Shown piece after piece: positions 61,263 through 64,000 of a stretch of DNA of 64,000 nt. How positions within the stretch are numbered: position 1 is the first letter of the stretch; the number at the start of each line of letters is the position of its first letter. Below the pieces are notes generated by a model, which was not told the origin of the DNA, searched no databases, and saw only the letters and a program-made list of their open reading frames with translations. The translations under genes were made by a program, and so were the position numbers. This stretch comes from Parus major (Eukaryota; Chordata; Aves; Passeriformes; Paridae): the NCBI RefSeq assembly GCF_001522545.3, contig NC_031771.1, positions 29,283,614-29,347,613 of the forward strand, written 5' to 3'.

Positions 61263-62199
61263 AAAAAATAGGGCACCTTTTTCAGCTGAACTTCTAGCTC
61301 AGAAAATCCAGACCTGCTCTTCATAGCCCTTTAACCCTCTATGCTCCCTCAGTCCACATTGTTAGCTCAATGTACTCATAGTGAGAAAGGAAATATTTTA
61401 CAAAACCTTTCAGCACATGGAAAGCAGTCTCAGTAGGCACACTGTAAAGTTAAAGAGTGGAAGAAGATGGTTTCCAATGCTTTAATGATTCCTGACTTAC
61501 AATCTGACTTCTCTGTGCACAGTAGTCTCACATACTTTTTCAGGAATTGGTGAAGAACATGGTGTTCTCTAGGTTTATTGCTACTTATTTCATTTTATTA
61601 TATAAAAACTAAACCACAAGCCTGTGAAATTAACGTTGGAACAGTAGATATTTCAACATAAGTTAATCAAGTACCAAGGAGTGTTCTGGCAAAGAACAGA
61701 CAAAACTACTTCTGCTCTGCAACCACACAATAATGGGTCACTCTAATGAAAGCTTACATATTAGAAACACTTGTAGAATGTCATTTCCTATTTCTCTTTC
61801 ATGAAAGAAGTACTTGAGCAAAATAAAATTATAATAACATAAAAAAAGAAGAGAAAGCAAATTGCATCTCTTCCTGACATTGCAGCTGCAAGGTGTACCT
61901 TTACCTCTCCTGCAAAAGAGGAAAAAACCCACCAGCTCTCTGTATTGAGGGCTGCTATCAATCTCTTTGCTAGTTAATAGTCACTAGTTCCCTGAGGTCA
62001 AATTTATGAATATTTAATACTAAATAGAAGCACTAATTGTGTTTGAGAAACACAGAATTGGACAAATATATTCTGCACGGCCATTATAGGAACATAAAAC
62101 ATTATTATAATTGTGGAGTTTTAAGTGCTTGAAGGGAGAAAAACCATAAAAAGGGCCAATTAATTTTTATCCAATGCAGAAGAAATACAAACAAGAATA

Positions 62200-62680
62200 G
62201 TGACTGATTAGGGTCTTGTTACACAAGCTGCTTTCTTTGTATCGTGCCCAGGAGAAAAGGCTGCTCCAGGACAAGAAGAGATTTCATCATCCAGGCCTGG
62301 CAGCCATGGATTCTGAAAGTGGTCCACAGCTTTACTGAACCACTTCAGTTTCCAGCCCTTGTCAATAAAGCTAAAAAGCCATTGAATCATTGCTAGTCTT
62401 CTTTATGCTGATGGGAAAATGCACGAGTGAGATGCCTATGACAGGATGGCAACATTTTATAAATACCGAAGGACTGACTTTTGACATCATTCTAGATTTA
62501 TTTCACAGTAACTGGAAAAAATGCTATGCTGCACATAAGTTTAATTTTGTAATTGTAAAAATTATCCATAATTTTCTGCTTTATGTTAGAGAATGATTTC
62601 AGAAATGCTTTGGCCATAAATTGATCATTTTAATTTATGTTAAAATGTCATAATCGTCTTAGTAAAATATACTTTATTAT
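62200..62680. promoter_or_regulatory. Possible conserved non-coding block (speculative)
   Basis: Complex, repeat-free text with homeodomain-type cores (TTTAATTTTGTAATTG, TTTTAATTTATG) and TTTATG/CATAAA words. It includes a local self-complementary patch around GAAAGTGGTCCACAG / TGAACCACTTCAG. The frames through it are short. The call is a texture judgement only. Confidence 0.2.
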
Positions 62681-62919
62681 CACTTCTTTGTACTTTGCCT
62701 ACACAATAATGGTAGCAGAATTACTAATAGAATTTTTTTAATGTTTTATGTAATAGTATGTACGTTAATACTGATAAGACAAAAAGCACACAAACATGTG
62801 CATATAAGAAAAGTGTGTCAAGAAGCATGACAAATACTAAGATTGAGTACTGCTGTGATTTAAGATAATTTGGGAGTGATATCAGTGTGTATTAACTTTT
62901 AGAATTTTTCACTTGGAAG

Positions 62920-62939
62920 TTTATTTATTTATTTATTTA
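62920..62939. repeat. (TTTA)5 microsatellite
   Basis: Five uninterrupted TTTA units. A loose duplication of GATATT(T/A)A(A)A-type text follows (62941-62995). Confidence 0.9.
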
Positions 62940-64000
62940 TGGTATTAAAAATACCTTTGATATTTAATACTTATGATATTAAAAATGCCTTCAGTCATGC
63001 AGGTTTGCAAACCAAATATTGTCTGCAGCCATCATTGTATTTGACTGCTTTAACTGACTTTACATGACTCCAGCTCTGAAGATGTCTGACTGTTTTAGAG
63101 GAGCTTGGCAACTTTCTGCCCTCAGATAAGCACACTTCCTCCTACTAATGCAAATCTATAATTGACTTGCTGTGTGCTCCTACAGTTGATAAAAAACTTT
63201 GGAATCCCCTATTATAATATGTTATACAAAATTTTACATAGCTCTGGAAACTTGAGCACCTGTTGCATTAACTCAGAAAATGAAAACAGAAACCAGAAAC
63301 ATTCTGACTGCAAGCACACTGAGGCAAAACCTGCAGCTAACACATTAGTCCATAAAAATGACTGAGTTTAGAAACATCAAGTGATATTTGAAATTTTACA
63401 TTTGAACTTGTTCTCTCAAAACTCAGTTTTTCACACTAAACCTGTCCTATTACCTTATTTTCTGTAAGTTTAAGCCTTACAGAAAAAAATCTTATTTTTT
63501 CAAATCTTTAAAGAAAACTATTTCACATGCCCTACATAATAAATACATTTTTAGTAGCCATATTTGGTTGAGGAAGAGAAAATAGATGTATTGCATATGA
63601 ATTTCCACAAAATGGCTTACTTAGTTTTTTAATTGACTGCCAAATTTTAATTGTATACCCACATTCTCTTGTGTAAATTTATGAAATTTACTCTTGAAAA
63701 AAATTCACTAAATAGGGAGAAAAAATTAGTTTTAATTTAGCAAATCAACAGAATGGAGCCTTGCTCTGAAATAGACAAAATAATGAATTAAGTCTGGCCC
63801 CTATAAAAATTACCAAAGTACTGGCCACATAGATTAGAAGACCTTGGACACAATAAAAAGCTAAATAAAAAAAATAAATAAATCTGAGGAAATAAGACAA
63901 TATTATATTTTCCTCATTTATGCCATCATAGTTGCTGCCACACAATTTCACCTTTGACTCAGTTGGTAAAGTCATTCATTGCTAATGCAGTCAGCATTCA

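Larger units (their letters stand above)
56747..64000. other. Gene-free AT-rich interval to the window end
   Basis: Unique sequence with hairpins (58.78-58.88 kb and 59.21-59.25 kb), an A/C-rich patch (61180-61262), a (TTTA)5 repeat and a possible conserved block at 62.2-62.68 kb. GC content rises modestly at 57.19-57.86 kb, but a 90-codon frame there (57062-57334, plus) resembles no known protein. Confidence 0.55.

Noticed and set aside
1..64000. CRISPR array, bacterial operon or prophage
   Set aside because: There are no regularly spaced repeats, no tightly packed genes and no ribosome-binding-site pattern; the repeat content is vertebrate (avian).

Overview
The window looks like AT-rich, gene-poor nuclear DNA from a songbird (order Passeriformes). 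The avian signal is a set of CR1 LINE fragments, several with the typical CR1 3' end (ATTCTRTGAT-like). The passerine signal is a SINE with a tRNA-Ile(AAT)-derived head joined to a CR1-type tail (as in the zebra finch TguSINE1 family) and a retroviral LTR of a kind I recognise from passerine genomes. No protein-coding gene can be supported. The longest open frames all fall in strand-biased or GC-rich repeat sequence, or match no family I know. The window is therefore an intergenic desert or part of a very long intron.

Layout. 1-4.6 kb: unique AT-rich DNA with one possible conserved block and a perfect hairpin. 4.65-4.78 kb: plus-strand CR1 3' end. 4.8-17.4 kb: unique DNA with simple repeats and a purine-biased stretch. 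17.4 kb: minus-strand CR1 end. 18.41-19.49 kb: complete solo LTR (1,076 bp) with TG/CA ends and a 5-bp target-site duplication, GTCAG. 19.50-19.90 kb: a 95-bp direct duplication enclosing the first ~212 bp of a second, different LTR and the only N in the window. This is best read as an assembly join of an LTR-carrying and an LTR-free haplotype. 21.4-23.6 kb: two minus-strand CR1 fragments. 23.6-33.9 kb: unique DNA, hairpins and a C-rich tract. 33.9 kb: CR1 reverse-transcriptase relic. 34.7 kb: a candidate non-repeat exon with three strong splice donors. 36.3 kb: CR1 end. 40.7-41.5 kb: AC-rich and AT-rich tracts abutting an unexplained GC-rich island. 43.5 kb: exact 42-bp tandem duplication. 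44.85-44.97 kb: SINE. 47.8-50.6 kb: CR1 ends, a pair of adjacent hairpins, and a second CR1 reverse-transcriptase relic still showing its motif order. 53-64 kb: AT microsatellites, an A/C-rich tract, a CR1 tail, further hairpins and a possible conserved block.

No genes act together here. The content is a record of CR1, SINE and LTR insertion plus possible regulatory DNA (an RFX X-box near 22.78 kb and three candidate conserved blocks). I found no new gene system. The most useful observations are the haplotype-join LTR at the N, the intact solo LTR, the candidate exon, the GC island and the cluster of perfect hairpins. All calls come from reading the sequence and from remembered repeat families; no database search was run.
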